A stretch of DNA of 64,000 bases from BJ22 sp021298375 (GTDB lineage Bacteria; Planctomycetota; Planctomycetia; Pirellulales; Pirellulaceae): assembly GCA_046343015.1 (NCBI GenBank), contig JBKDOL010000110.1:1-64000 (forward strand), in the 5' to 3' direction. Numbering within the stretch: the first letter of the stretch is position 1; each line of letters begins with the position of its first letter. A program made the translations under genes and the position numbers. Shown one piece after another: positions 45,835-53,800 of this stretch. The notes under the pieces are model-generated. The model was not told where the DNA came from and did no database searches. It saw only the letters and a list, made by a program, of their open reading frames with translations.

Positions 45835-46095
45835 ACAAATTCCTCCTGCGGGCTACGGGCCAAACGATCATTCCACGTTCCCCCTGCCATCTCTTCCTCC
45901 CTCGACTTCCTCCGCGCTCTTTGTGCTCCCAGCGTTTCCCCTGTTTCCGCCCCGCGCATCACGCATCCATCAACCACCAGCACCTTTTACAGTGCTAGCA
46001 GTTCGCTCGCTGCAATTGACGAAAGGATCGGCGCTCACTAAAACGTGTCGATTCATCTCACGGTTTGCTCCGAATTCCTTATCCCCGGAAGACCC

Positions 46096-46881
46096 ATGAA
46101 TCGGATTCAACTCAGCACTCTGGCGACGTTGACTCAAACCGAGGACCCCAAGCGAGCAGACAAGCCGACACTCACTCCAGCCGCTGCCCAAATCGCCCGC
46201 ACGCTGAAAAGCTTCGCTACCCCCACCGCGTCCCAACCCAACTCTGCGGCGATCGCGGCACCTGCGTTGTTTACGCCAATGCATTATGAACCGGGTTACG
46301 CTTACCCGCTGATCGTTTGGCTGCACTCCAACGGGGATGACCAGACTCAAGTGCAGCGGATCATGCCGGCAATCAGCCTGCGAAATTTCATTGCCGTCGC
46401 TCCCCAGGCGAGTGTCGGGGATGCGGCTGCCGGGTATTACTGGCAACAAACGGCGCATGGAATTGAGGAAGCTCAGGCTGCGGTGGTGCAGGCCATTGAC
46501 CATGCCCAATTGAAACTCAATGTCGCGCCGCATCGAATCTTCCTCGCTGGCTATGGGGCCGGCGGAACGATGGCGTTGCGAGTCGCACTGGAATTATCGC
46601 AATCGCTGGCGGGCGTCGTCTCAATCAACGGACCACTGCCCAGTGGACTGACGCCACTTCGCGACTGGATGAGTTGCCGCCAACTGCCGATCTTCTGGGC
46701 CCATTGCCGCAAGTCGCGAGACTTCTCTGAAACACTGCTCTGCGATCAGCTGAAACTGCTCCACGTGGGCGGCTTCAGTGTGACCCTTCGCCAGTACCCG
46801 GCGGGCGACGAACTGCCAGCTCAGTCGCTGAGTGATTTGAACGGCTGGATCATGGAGTCGTTTGCGTCGACCGTAAAGTAG
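46096..46881 (+). CDS. Carboxylesterase-fold protein lacking catalytic residues
   Basis: The 261 residues from ATG 46096 follow the phospholipase/carboxylesterase alpha/beta-hydrolase pattern: PLIVWLHSNGDD, then RIFLAGYGAGGTMALR, then VVSINGPLPSGLTP. The nucleophile serine of GxSxG is Gly154 here (AGYGAGG). The usual HGxxD is HCRKSRD, and the final GH is replaced by AGDEL. All three triad positions appear lost, so I call a pseudo-enzyme, perhaps a binding protein. It is on the same strand as, and upstream of, the flagellar export genes, after a 600-bp gap. There is no signal peptide. Confidence 0.8.
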   Translation: MNRIQLSTLATLTQTEDPKRADKPTLTPAAAQIARTLKSFATPTASQPNSAAIAAPALFTPMHYEPGYAYPLIVWLHSNGDDQTQVQRIMPAISLRNFIAVAPQASVGDAAAGYYWQQTAHGIEEAQAAVVQAIDHAQLKLNVAPHRIFLAGYGAGGTMALRVALELSQSLAGVVSINGPLPSGLTPLRDWMSCRQLPIFWAHCRKSRDFSETLLCDQLKLLHVGGFSVTLRQYPAGDELPAQSLSDLNGWIMESFASTVK

Positions 46882-47269
46882 TTGGAGCGAGCAGGAGTGC
46901 CGAATTCAGATTGCGGAAGGGGATTTGCCACCGCTCACCGGAGTGGCTGATTCCGGGCTTGAGGCTGTATCCGCGTGGAAGACTTTCCAGATGACGGGCC
47001 GGGATTTTGGCAGCCTGTGACCCGCAGGAGCCGGCTGTCTCACGGTTGATTGTTTGAATTCGGCAGCCAAACTCCGCATGCGTTCGCTCGTATCTGCTGC
47101 CTGCACGCATCTATTTCCTCTAGTCCCAGCGCCGTGGACCAACTCCCCACCTTTTCGGCTCCCGAAAAGCAGCCCTCTGGAAACTCAGACAGCAGAACGC
47201 TTAGCTCATGAGCCTTCCTGCCTCAGCCCCGGCAGCGTTCTGCGAGGGCACTTGAGTGCTGGCCCAGTC

Positions 47270-47303
47270 TTTTCGGCCGTGATCCCTTTTCGGCCGTGAT
47301 CCC
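47270..47303 (+). repeat. Two-copy perfect tandem duplication (17 bp)
   Basis: TTTTCGGCCGTGATCCC is present twice, at 47270-47286 and 47287-47303, followed by TTTTG. Confidence 0.9.
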
Positions 47304-47345
47304 TTTTGGGAAGTAAACTCTCGTCCGCCGTGCGCTGCGGCAGCC

Positions 47346-47375
47346 TTGACACTTGGCGCAAAGTTCAGCTACAAG
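47346..47375 (+). promoter_or_regulatory. Candidate sigma-70-type promoter for the flagellar run
   Basis: A perfect TTGACA (47346-47351) is followed by TACAAG (47370-47375) with an 18-nt spacer, 107 bp upstream of the ATG at 47483. Confidence 0.35.
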
Positions 47376-47482
47376 TCGCCTCACTGCCGGTGGCCAATCA
47401 CCTCCGAGGGTGTGGCTCATCAGCAGGTTCATTCATCGCCTCGCCGTCATTCTTTCGAAATCACTCCTGCCTTGGCTCACGC

Positions 47483-48022
47483 ATGATTCCCCATCATTCC
47501 TCCGGTTCGGGCCATGCCTCTTTTTCAGGCTCATCGGGAACTCCCGAGACAACACCCGCTCCGCGCTGCTCAATCGCCCAATGCGTCAACCTCGCCATCC
47601 GCAATGAACTGCCGACGATTCAGCGTCTGGCTCTCAGCACGGAAGTCGATCTCGACGAAGTTCCGGGTGAGTCAGCCAACCCGCAGTCGCAACAGGCGAT
47701 TCACCAGTTCCTCCATGAGTTAATCGAAATCGCCAAGCCGCAAAGCCATCTGGCGATTACGTTGATCAACGGCAATTCGCAATGGGAGTTGGAAGTCGCC
47801 GCTGAATTCAATGGCGTTCGAACTTTTCACCAGCCAGGTCCGAGCCCAACCACCAGCCCCACTTCCATCCCGGGCAGCGCGCACCTCCGCGAAGTCGCTT
47901 TCGCCTGCGGTGGCGAACTTGAACAGTGGGATTGCCCTCAGGGTGGGCAAGCGATCGTGCTGGTGGTCGCCAAGCATCGCCGCGGGGAGGGGACCTTTGG
48001 CCCACATCGCCGCGCCGCCTAG
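47483..48022 (+). CDS. Small protein resembling a degenerate histidine-kinase ATPase domain
   Basis: The 179 residues from ATG 47483 have no signal or membrane segment. The order of features recalls a GHKL ATPase domain: DLDEVPGES...QQAIHQFLHELIEIA where the N box would be, a beta pair LAITLINGNSQWELEVAAEF, and FACGGELEQWDCPQGGQAIV like the usual GGxLxVxSxPGxGT. The N-box asparagines and the G1 DxGxG are absent, so ATP binding is unlikely. This is a fold-level inference. It lies 59 bp before the FliF-like gene. The frame is open further upstream. Confidence 0.6.
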   Translation: MIPHHSSGSGHASFSGSSGTPETTPAPRCSIAQCVNLAIRNELPTIQRLALSTEVDLDEVPGESANPQSQQAIHQFLHELIEIAKPQSHLAITLINGNSQWELEVAAEFNGVRTFHQPGPSPTTSPTSIPGSAHLREVAFACGGELEQWDCPQGGQAIVLVVAKHRRGEGTFGPHRRAA

Positions 48023-48081
48023 GAAAAGCTTGAATCGCAGCCCCATCCTCAGCCAATTCGTTTCGCATCCGAGCCGCCGAC

Positions 48082-49581
48082 ATGTCCCAAGCAGCCCCCC
48101 CTCCGACGGTCGCCAGTCTGGCTCAACGTCTTCGCGCTCTCCCTTTGATGACGCGCTTGGTTGGCTGCCTCGCGGTGGCCCTGTTACTCGGTGCGGCCGC
48201 AATGAGCAGCCGGCCACGGGGTCATGCTCAGCTGGTTTCCCTTCTCGCTGAGACGCGGCTGCAACCGCTCGACCTGCAGCGAATGCGGCTGGGCTTGGCT
48301 CGCGCCGGAATCGTCGAAGCCGAGGTACGAAACCAGCAACTCTGGCTGCCGAAAGAAAAATTATCGGCGGCCCTCAAGACCATCCAAGAGCAGAACCTGT
48401 TGCCGGGAAACCTCCAAACCTCGGCGCTGACAGCTCCCCAATTTTCTCCGTTCGTTTCCCGCTATCAGCAGGAACTGCAGCAGCAGCACCAAAAGAAGCT
48501 GGCCATTCAGGCATTGCTCCGGCGACTCTCTTTTGTTGCGGATGCCTCACTCGAAATCGACTTTCTCGATACCAATAAAACTCAGGCCAACGGTCACACG
48601 CGCTGCACCATCACGATCCAGCCGCTGGACGGGCTCTACCTCGAACCGGCTCAACTGGAGACCATCCGTCAAATTGCTTTGGGCTCCCTTTCCCAATTGA
48701 GACGAGAAGACTTGGTCATCGTCGATCTCGCAGCCGGGATGGCATTTGATGACCAGCTCATGGCCCAGCCGCAAACGGCCGAGCAACTGAAGCTGATCAG
48801 CCAACTCCGCAGTCGCCAGCGGCTCGACCGGGATATTCGTCAGGCACTGGCGGACCTCGGGGAAATGGAGATCATCGTTTCCAGTCCGTGCCTTGATGCG
48901 AGTGTGCGGACGTTTAATCCCGGCTCGGTCGCCGAGGCGGGTTCCGATCGCGCGCGCGGACTACTGCCTGCGGCCCAGCGGAATCTGCCGGGTACCAATG
49001 GGACCGCTGCCGTCTCGACTGTCGCGGGACCGACGAGTCCGAAATCCAACCTCGTTCCCGGGGCGTTCGAGTCTGTCGCAGATTTGTCCAGCTTCCAGCC
49101 GCAAGTGAGCATTCGATTACCGAGTTCGACGGCGGCCTCATCCTCAGGTTCGTCCGCCTCGCTCGCCCGAACGATGGAGCAGGAGCAACTCCGTCAGGAA
49201 ATTCTGCGGCGGCTTCGTCCGCTGCTCCCTGAACCGGCTTTCGGCGCGGCGGACATTGAATTGGTGAGGATTGAGTTCCTCGCTCCCGCGAATATTCCCG
49301 AGGGCCAGACCGGACAGAACCTTGCCTGGGAGACAATCCTCGGCTCGCGGCAGAGCGGAATCTGGATCGGCGTCCTTTCGACAGCTGGCTTGGGGTTTTT
49401 GTTGATCCTCTCGCTGCGTCGCCGCAATCGACTGGAAGGGAGCGGCAGTGGAGACGAGCCGCTGGCTGGTGAAGGGAATGGCCGCGAACAACAATTGCGC
49501 GCCCAGATTGACGAGTTGTTGCGGGCGCATCCCGATACTGCTGCCAACGTGATCCGGGACTGGATTCAAAAGGCAGCCTGA
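48082..49581 (+). CDS. fliF: FliF-like flagellar MS-ring protein
   Basis: The 499-residue protein is shorter than typical FliF (about 550). It has an N-terminal membrane helix (about 24-42) and a YscJ/FliF secretin-like part with QELQQQHQKKLAIQ and the periplasmic globules. A low-complexity loop covers about 280-370, and the second membrane helix is near 427-443. The cytoplasmic tail ends DELLRAHPDTAANVIRDWI, matching the FliG-binding tail of FliF. It forms the inner-membrane ring that houses the export gate encoded next. Sequence divergence is high and no fliG is adjacent. Confidence 0.82.
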   Translation: MSQAAPPPTVASLAQRLRALPLMTRLVGCLAVALLLGAAAMSSRPRGHAQLVSLLAETRLQPLDLQRMRLGLARAGIVEAEVRNQQLWLPKEKLSAALKTIQEQNLLPGNLQTSALTAPQFSPFVSRYQQELQQQHQKKLAIQALLRRLSFVADASLEIDFLDTNKTQANGHTRCTITIQPLDGLYLEPAQLETIRQIALGSLSQLRREDLVIVDLAAGMAFDDQLMAQPQTAEQLKLISQLRSRQRLDRDIRQALADLGEMEIIVSSPCLDASVRTFNPGSVAEAGSDRARGLLPAAQRNLPGTNGTAAVSTVAGPTSPKSNLVPGAFESVADLSSFQPQVSIRLPSSTAASSSGSSASLARTMEQEQLRQEILRRLRPLLPEPAFGAADIELVRIEFLAPANIPEGQTGQNLAWETILGSRQSGIWIGVLSTAGLGFLLILSLRRRNRLEGSGSGDEPLAGEGNGREQQLRAQIDELLRAHPDTAANVIRDWIQKAA

Positions 49582-49802
49582 AGACCGCGAGCAAGAGTTT
49601 TCGTCGCTCGGGGCTGGCGAATCGGGGGCAAGCAGGGCGATTCGAACCGCCCAAAAGTGGCCTTCGCCAGCAGATTCGACAACTTCCAGAAACTGGGCTT
49701 GCGTGAGATTGAAAAATCCGCGACAAGCCCCGATGCTCGCGGTCAGTCCGCGGCGGGAAACGGATTTCCACATTATCTTTATCGGCAGTTGCCGCCCATT
49801 TT

Positions 49803-50726
49803 ATGCAGCGGATTCGCTCAACTCGATGCACTTCCCATATCGCTGGCTGGCTTTTTGCCCTGCTGGCACTTGGGCTGGCCATTTCGGGCGGGCTCTCGGG
49901 AACGGCGCGGGCGGCGCAAGACCTGAACTTTCAGTCTCCGCCCCTTGCACCGATTTTCCCACCCTCCCCATCGAGTGCCCCTCCAATTGGACAAGGTTTC
50001 GGAAAAGAACCTGGCGTCATTCAGGACCCGCAGGTCCGAACGACTGATTTTCAATTGACGGCGCCTGCCGGGTCTCCTGGAATGGCGTTGACTCCGGCAT
50101 TGCCATCGACAGCCTCACTTCCAGCAAACTCAGTTTCAACAACCGCAACAGGGTTGCCAATCGCTCCGCCGCTGGGGGATGCCAATCCACCACTGGCCAA
50201 CGCGATTCGCGAATTCATCGAACCGGACGCCGGCAAACCTGAAGAGCGAACCTCCGCCAGCTTGTTTCAACTCTCCGCCCTGAAGTTCGACCAACTCGAC
50301 TGGCAGAAGATGGTACTCAGTTTGGCGGTTGTGATCGGTGGCTACCTGGGCCTCATGATGTTGCTCCGACTCTGGAATCCCCAGGGATCATCCGCCTTGC
50401 CCCGGGAAGTCGTTGAAGTACTCGGCACGACCCCGCTGAACTCTCGCCAGAGTTTGCAACTGGTGCGACTGGGCAGCAAACTGCTGTTATTAATTCACAG
50501 TCCTGAAGGAACTCAGAGTCTGGGTGAAATCAGCAACCCCCATGAGGTTGAGCACCTCGCGCAAATCTGCTGCCAACGCCGTGGCCGGAAAGCTCCCACC
50601 GCATTCCGCAAATTCAGTGAGAGTCCGTCTCGCGAGCCCCAATCGGCTCCCCCGCTCGATGCTCTGCTGAAAAATCTTCAACTGGCATTGCAGCGTTCGC
50701 CAGGTCGGACGGAGTACGAAGCCTGA
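49803..50726 (+). CDS. fliO: FliO-like flagellar export gate assembly protein
   Basis: The 307 residues begin with a signal peptide ending near ARAAQ and a Pro/Ser-rich linker of about 120 residues. The FliO core follows: one membrane helix (about 170-188) and then EVVEVLGTTPLNSRQSLQLV and LLLLIHSPEGTQSLGEI. FliO assists FliP assembly in the inner membrane. Typical FliO is about 120-150 residues, so the N-terminal extension is unusual. The stop overlaps the fliP start (TGATG), showing coupling. Confidence 0.86.
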   Translation: MQRIRSTRCTSHIAGWLFALLALGLAISGGLSGTARAAQDLNFQSPPLAPIFPPSPSSAPPIGQGFGKEPGVIQDPQVRTTDFQLTAPAGSPGMALTPALPSTASLPANSVSTTATGLPIAPPLGDANPPLANAIREFIEPDAGKPEERTSASLFQLSALKFDQLDWQKMVLSLAVVIGGYLGLMMLLRLWNPQGSSALPREVVEVLGTTPLNSRQSLQLVRLGSKLLLLIHSPEGTQSLGEISNPHEVEHLAQICCQRRGRKAPTAFRKFSESPSREPQSAPPLDALLKNLQLALQRSPGRTEYEA

Positions 50727-51835
50727 TGTTGCCGCGCAAACCCGGCTGGCTGTGCCTGGCCTTGATCATCGGGGTCGTGAATGGTCCGGTCGGCCAACTC
50801 GACTCGGCATTCTCGCAAGAGCGAGTGCAGGGGAATTGGTCGCTGAACCAACCGGCTGCGGTCAATCTTCCTGAAACCACACGCGTCGATTCCGGGGCAG
50901 CGCGAGCGATTTCCGGGCAAAGCGGCACAACCGCCGCGTTACAGTTCGCCTCGCCAGCCCCGAGCGTTCCAGACACCTTATCCCGCCCCTTGCCACTGCC
51001 TGCGAGCAGTTCGCCCGAAAAGCCGGTGGGTGAATTGGGAGTCGTGCCCTCCGTCGAGGAGTCAGAAAGTCCGCAGCAAGGCGGTCAATCGCGCGAACCA
51101 ACGGTCTCGCCGCCAAGCGACCCGTTCCTTTCCGGATTGGCCCAGGGCGCCGAGGCCCTCGGTGCCACGCGACTCTCCGGCTCGTTTATTCAGACCGCTT
51201 TGTTGTTGGGAGCGCTTGGCCTGGCCCCAGCCATCTTATTGATGACTACCTGTTACATACGGATCATGGTGGTACTTGGCTTGTTGCGGCAGGCATTGGG
51301 TACAACTCAACTTCCGCCCACGCAGATCCTGATGTCGCTCTCGATGTTCTTGACCATTTTGGTGATGACACCGGTCTGGCTCGAGATCAAGACGAAAGCC
51401 TACGACCCCTGGTCGCGGGAGAAGAACCCGATCAGCTGGGAAGAAGCCTGGAGTGCCGGCACGGTCCCCCTCAAGCAGTTCATGGTGCGGCAAATCGAAA
51501 TCTGCGGGAATCGTTCCGCAGTGGAAGTACTCTACCGTCACGGCAAGGTGGGCTCGGCAGCGGTTCCTCCCCAGAATCTGAACGAAGCACCGCTGAACAT
51601 CGTCCTGCCAGCGTTCATCCTCAGCGAGTTGAAAGTCGCCTTCCTGCTCGGCTTTCAGATTTTTCTTCCTTTTCTGATTCTGGATCTGGTGGTTTCCACG
51701 GTCACCGTTTCGATGGGGTTGGCGATGCTGCCTCCGACAATGGTGAGTCTGCCGCTGAAGCTGATTTTGTTTGTCCTCGTCGACGGCTGGAATCTGGTCG
51801 TGGGGATGTTGTTGCAGAGTTTCGGCGGCAGTTAA
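50726..51835 (+). CDS. fliP: Flagellar type III export gate protein FliP
   Basis: FliP builds the core of the export gate. The conserved part (about residues 145-369) is strong: MTTCYIRIMVVLGLLRQALG, LPPTQILMSLSMFLT, AFILSELKVAFLLGFQIFLP and MVSLPLKLILFVLVDGW. The 369-residue protein has a signal peptide and about 110 residues of Pro/Ser-rich linker ahead of this core, making it longer than the usual ~250. The ATG overlaps the fliO stop by one base, and fliQ follows after 32 bp. Confidence 0.95.
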   Translation: MLPRKPGWLCLALIIGVVNGPVGQLDSAFSQERVQGNWSLNQPAAVNLPETTRVDSGAARAISGQSGTTAALQFASPAPSVPDTLSRPLPLPASSSPEKPVGELGVVPSVEESESPQQGGQSREPTVSPPSDPFLSGLAQGAEALGATRLSGSFIQTALLLGALGLAPAILLMTTCYIRIMVVLGLLRQALGTTQLPPTQILMSLSMFLTILVMTPVWLEIKTKAYDPWSREKNPISWEEAWSAGTVPLKQFMVRQIEICGNRSAVEVLYRHGKVGSAAVPPQNLNEAPLNIVLPAFILSELKVAFLLGFQIFLPFLILDLVVSTVTVSMGLAMLPPTMVSLPLKLILFVLVDGWNLVVGMLLQSFGGS

Positions 51836-51867
51836 ACCGAGCGTTGTTCCAAATTGGGGATCCTTTC

Positions 51868-52161
51868 ATGATGCAATCGCAAGATGCCATTGATTTGGGG
51901 CGGGAGGCTCTGCTCTTCGCATTCCAATTGGGTGGGCCAATTCTGCTGGTCGTGCTTGGGGTCAGCCTCCTGATTGGCCTGCTGCAGAGCATGACCCAAT
52001 TGCAGGATAGCGCCTTGAGCTTTATTCCAAAAATTGCCGTCGTGCTCGTCATCCTTGCCCTCGGACTGCCATGGCTGGGGTCGCGCATGGTCGACTACAC
52101 GAAAGAGCAATGGCAGCGACCGCTCAATCTCGCCAGTACGATTCAGCCCGAGCAACGCTAA
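51868..52161 (+). CDS. fliQ: Flagellar type III export gate protein FliQ
   Basis: The 97-residue protein has two membrane helices (ILLVVLGVSLLIGLLQSMTQ and IAVVLVILALGLPWLG) and the charged loop TQLQDSALSFIPKIA, all standard FliQ. I start at ATG 51868, which has GGGGA 7 nt upstream; a TTG eight codons earlier is less likely. It is placed between fliP and fliR, the usual order. Confidence 0.93.
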   Translation: MMQSQDAIDLGREALLFAFQLGGPILLVVLGVSLLIGLLQSMTQLQDSALSFIPKIAVVLVILALGLPWLGSRMVDYTKEQWQRPLNLASTIQPEQR

Positions 52162-52179
52162 CCGAGCGACAGGCTTCTG

Positions 52180-52977
52180 ATGGATTTGCTGCATTTCGGC
52201 TTGTTAGCGGGCGTTCGGTTGACCGCACTGGTCTGGTCCGCACCCTTACTGGGACATCAGGCGGTCGCACTCTGGATCCGGTTGCTGCTTGCGGGACTCC
52301 TGACACTCGTCGCCGTGCTGGCCGGTGCTCCAGCCAACTTTTCAGCCCCATCGACCGCGGGCAACCTGCTCGGTCAGGTGTTGAGCGAGGCCTTAATCGG
52401 CTTGCTGCTGGGGCTGAGCGTCAGCCTGCTCTTGATGGCGGGGGAGTGGATGGCCGAGTTGATCTCGCAGATGGCCGGGGTAGCCAACGGCGAGACGGAC
52501 GAGTTTGGCGATTCTGCGGCACCCGGCTCCCGCCTGATTGGGTTGCTCACGATTGTGCTTTTTGTTTTGGCTCGGGGTCCAGAGTACCTCGTGGGCGGAA
52601 TTCTCGAGTCGCTGCAGTCGATCCCGCCGGGATCCGCGATCCAGCGCGAGGCACTTTTGCCCTTGCTGGGTGAATTGGTGAGACAAGGTTTGAGCCTGGC
52701 AGTCCGCGGTGTGGGCCCGGCAGTGGCAGCTCTGTTGACGGCAACGACGGCAGTCCATCTGCTGCAGCGTGTCGTTCCGGGGTCGGGATTGAGCGGCATC
52801 GGAACCGGTATCGGCATGTTTGTCTTCGCCCTGGCGATGTTCCTGACGCTCAGCGGGGGCCTGTGGTTGGTCGACGGAAACTGGGAAGCGGGTTGGCGAC
52901 TGGTTTCCGAATCATTGCAGTCGACAGTAGCCGACACGAGTCTGAATGAAAAATCGTTTGATACCTTTCGGCCCTAA
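52180..52977 (+). CDS. fliR: Flagellar type III export gate protein FliR
   Basis: The 265-residue hydrophobic protein has about six membrane segments. It matches FliR, with LSEALIGLLLGLSVSLLLMA and GEWMAELISQMAGVAN near the middle. The helix with GPAVAALLTATTAVHLLQR and the C-terminal FALAMFLTL follow. It is somewhat divergent. It is 18 bp after fliQ. FliP, FliQ and FliR assemble into the helical export gate. Confidence 0.9.
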   Translation: MDLLHFGLLAGVRLTALVWSAPLLGHQAVALWIRLLLAGLLTLVAVLAGAPANFSAPSTAGNLLGQVLSEALIGLLLGLSVSLLLMAGEWMAELISQMAGVANGETDEFGDSAAPGSRLIGLLTIVLFVLARGPEYLVGGILESLQSIPPGSAIQREALLPLLGELVRQGLSLAVRGVGPAVAALLTATTAVHLLQRVVPGSGLSGIGTGIGMFVFALAMFLTLSGGLWLVDGNWEAGWRLVSESLQSTVADTSLNEKSFDTFRP

Positions 52978-53059
52978 AAGCCAAGCCTCCCCGACGACAG
53001 CCTGCGTGTGAGTCATCGCCTGCTTGTTACTTAATTTTCGCTAACGGATCACGAAAATC

Positions 53060-53797
53060 ATGTCCGAACAAGACCGCGATGAGGCGATACATCCAGCCAG
53101 CGAAATCAAATTGGCTCGCGCCCGGCAACAGGGAGAACTTTGCCGCAGTTACACCCTGGCACAAGCGATCCAGGTTGCCGTCGGGTTCGCGGTTCTCAGC
53201 CTGGCTCTCTGGCCATTGACCACCGCCTTGCTGGACTGGACTCGCGACTACTGGACGAATGCCGCGGGAACCAGCCGACCGGAGCTCGACTTGCCCGAAT
53301 TGCTGATCCGCTTGGGATGGCCCTTGAGCCTGCTTCTGTTCGCCCTGTTTGCGATTGGTTGCCTCAGTCATCTGCTGCAGACCGGTTGGACATGGGGCCA
53401 ACGCCCGCTGGTCCGGGGTCCCAGTTGGCAGCTGGACCTAACTCTCAAGCAATGGTTTTCACCGAGCCGCTGGGCCGTCTCGCTGCTGGGGATTCTTTGC
53501 CTTGGCGGCCTGCTCAGCTGGCGGTGGTCAAACGGCCCTGACGAATTGAACCAGCTGAGCGAGCTTTGGTCGGCCTCGAATGAAGAGCTGGCGGAGGTGG
53601 CACTGTCGCAGATGCGTTCCTGGCTGCTGCCTGTCGTCGGCAGCCTGTTACTGCTCGGGGGATTAGACTACGCACTCCAACGCTGGAGCTACTTCCAGCG
53701 GTTGCAGATGACCGATCAGGAACTTCGCGATGAGCAGAAGGATGAACAGAATCCGGCGCGGTCGGCGCTGAAGCGCAGGCGGGCCCACGCCGGCTGA
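53060..53797 (+). CDS. flhB: FlhB-like export switch protein lacking the autocleavage domain
   Basis: FlhB sets export specificity through a cytoplasmic domain that cleaves itself at NPTH. This 245-residue protein has the N-terminal SEIKLARARQQGELCRS, four membrane helices and the connecting MTDQELRDEQKDEQNP. It ends there, where the family normally continues for about 100-130 more residues with NPTH. The stop at 53795 is followed immediately by the convergent sulfotransferase gene, so no frameshifted remainder exists downstream. It is 82 bp after fliR and the last gene of the cluster. Confidence 0.87.
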   Translation: MSEQDRDEAIHPASEIKLARARQQGELCRSYTLAQAIQVAVGFAVLSLALWPLTTALLDWTRDYWTNAAGTSRPELDLPELLIRLGWPLSLLLFALFAIGCLSHLLQTGWTWGQRPLVRGPSWQLDLTLKQWFSPSRWAVSLLGILCLGGLLSWRWSNGPDELNQLSELWSASNEELAEVALSQMRSWLLPVVGSLLLLGGLDYALQRWSYFQRLQMTDQELRDEQKDEQNPARSALKRRRAHAG

Positions 53798-53800
53798 GGC

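Larger units (their letters stand above)
45364..46095. other. Repeat-rich intergenic region
   Basis: I see no genuine gene here. The region holds dispersed repeat copy B and, next to it, a hairpin-forming element. Open frames of 60-140 codons on both strands are repeat-derived. The promoter of the sigma/kinase unit should lie in 45364-45570, and that of the gene at 46096 in the right part. Confidence 0.6.
46882..47482 (+). other. Intergenic region upstream of the flagellar cluster
   Basis: No gene is seen in these 600 bp. It contains two perfect copies of a 17-mer (47270-47303) and a candidate promoter at 47346-47375. Confidence 0.5.

Noticed and set aside
45606..45983. 125-codon minus-strand open frame in the repeat region
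   Set aside because: Its sequence is a translation of repeat copy B and the palindromic element (RRHGGTEEE-type), a known kind of spurious ORF; it has no ribosome site.
49630..49706. tRNA-like minus-strand segment with a TTCGAAT loop and pairing ends GCAAGC/GCTTGC at a 75-nt spacing
   Set aside because: The D and anticodon arms do not form, position 33 is not T, and the T stem needs an 8-nt loop. It is a chance resemblance in the gap before fliO.
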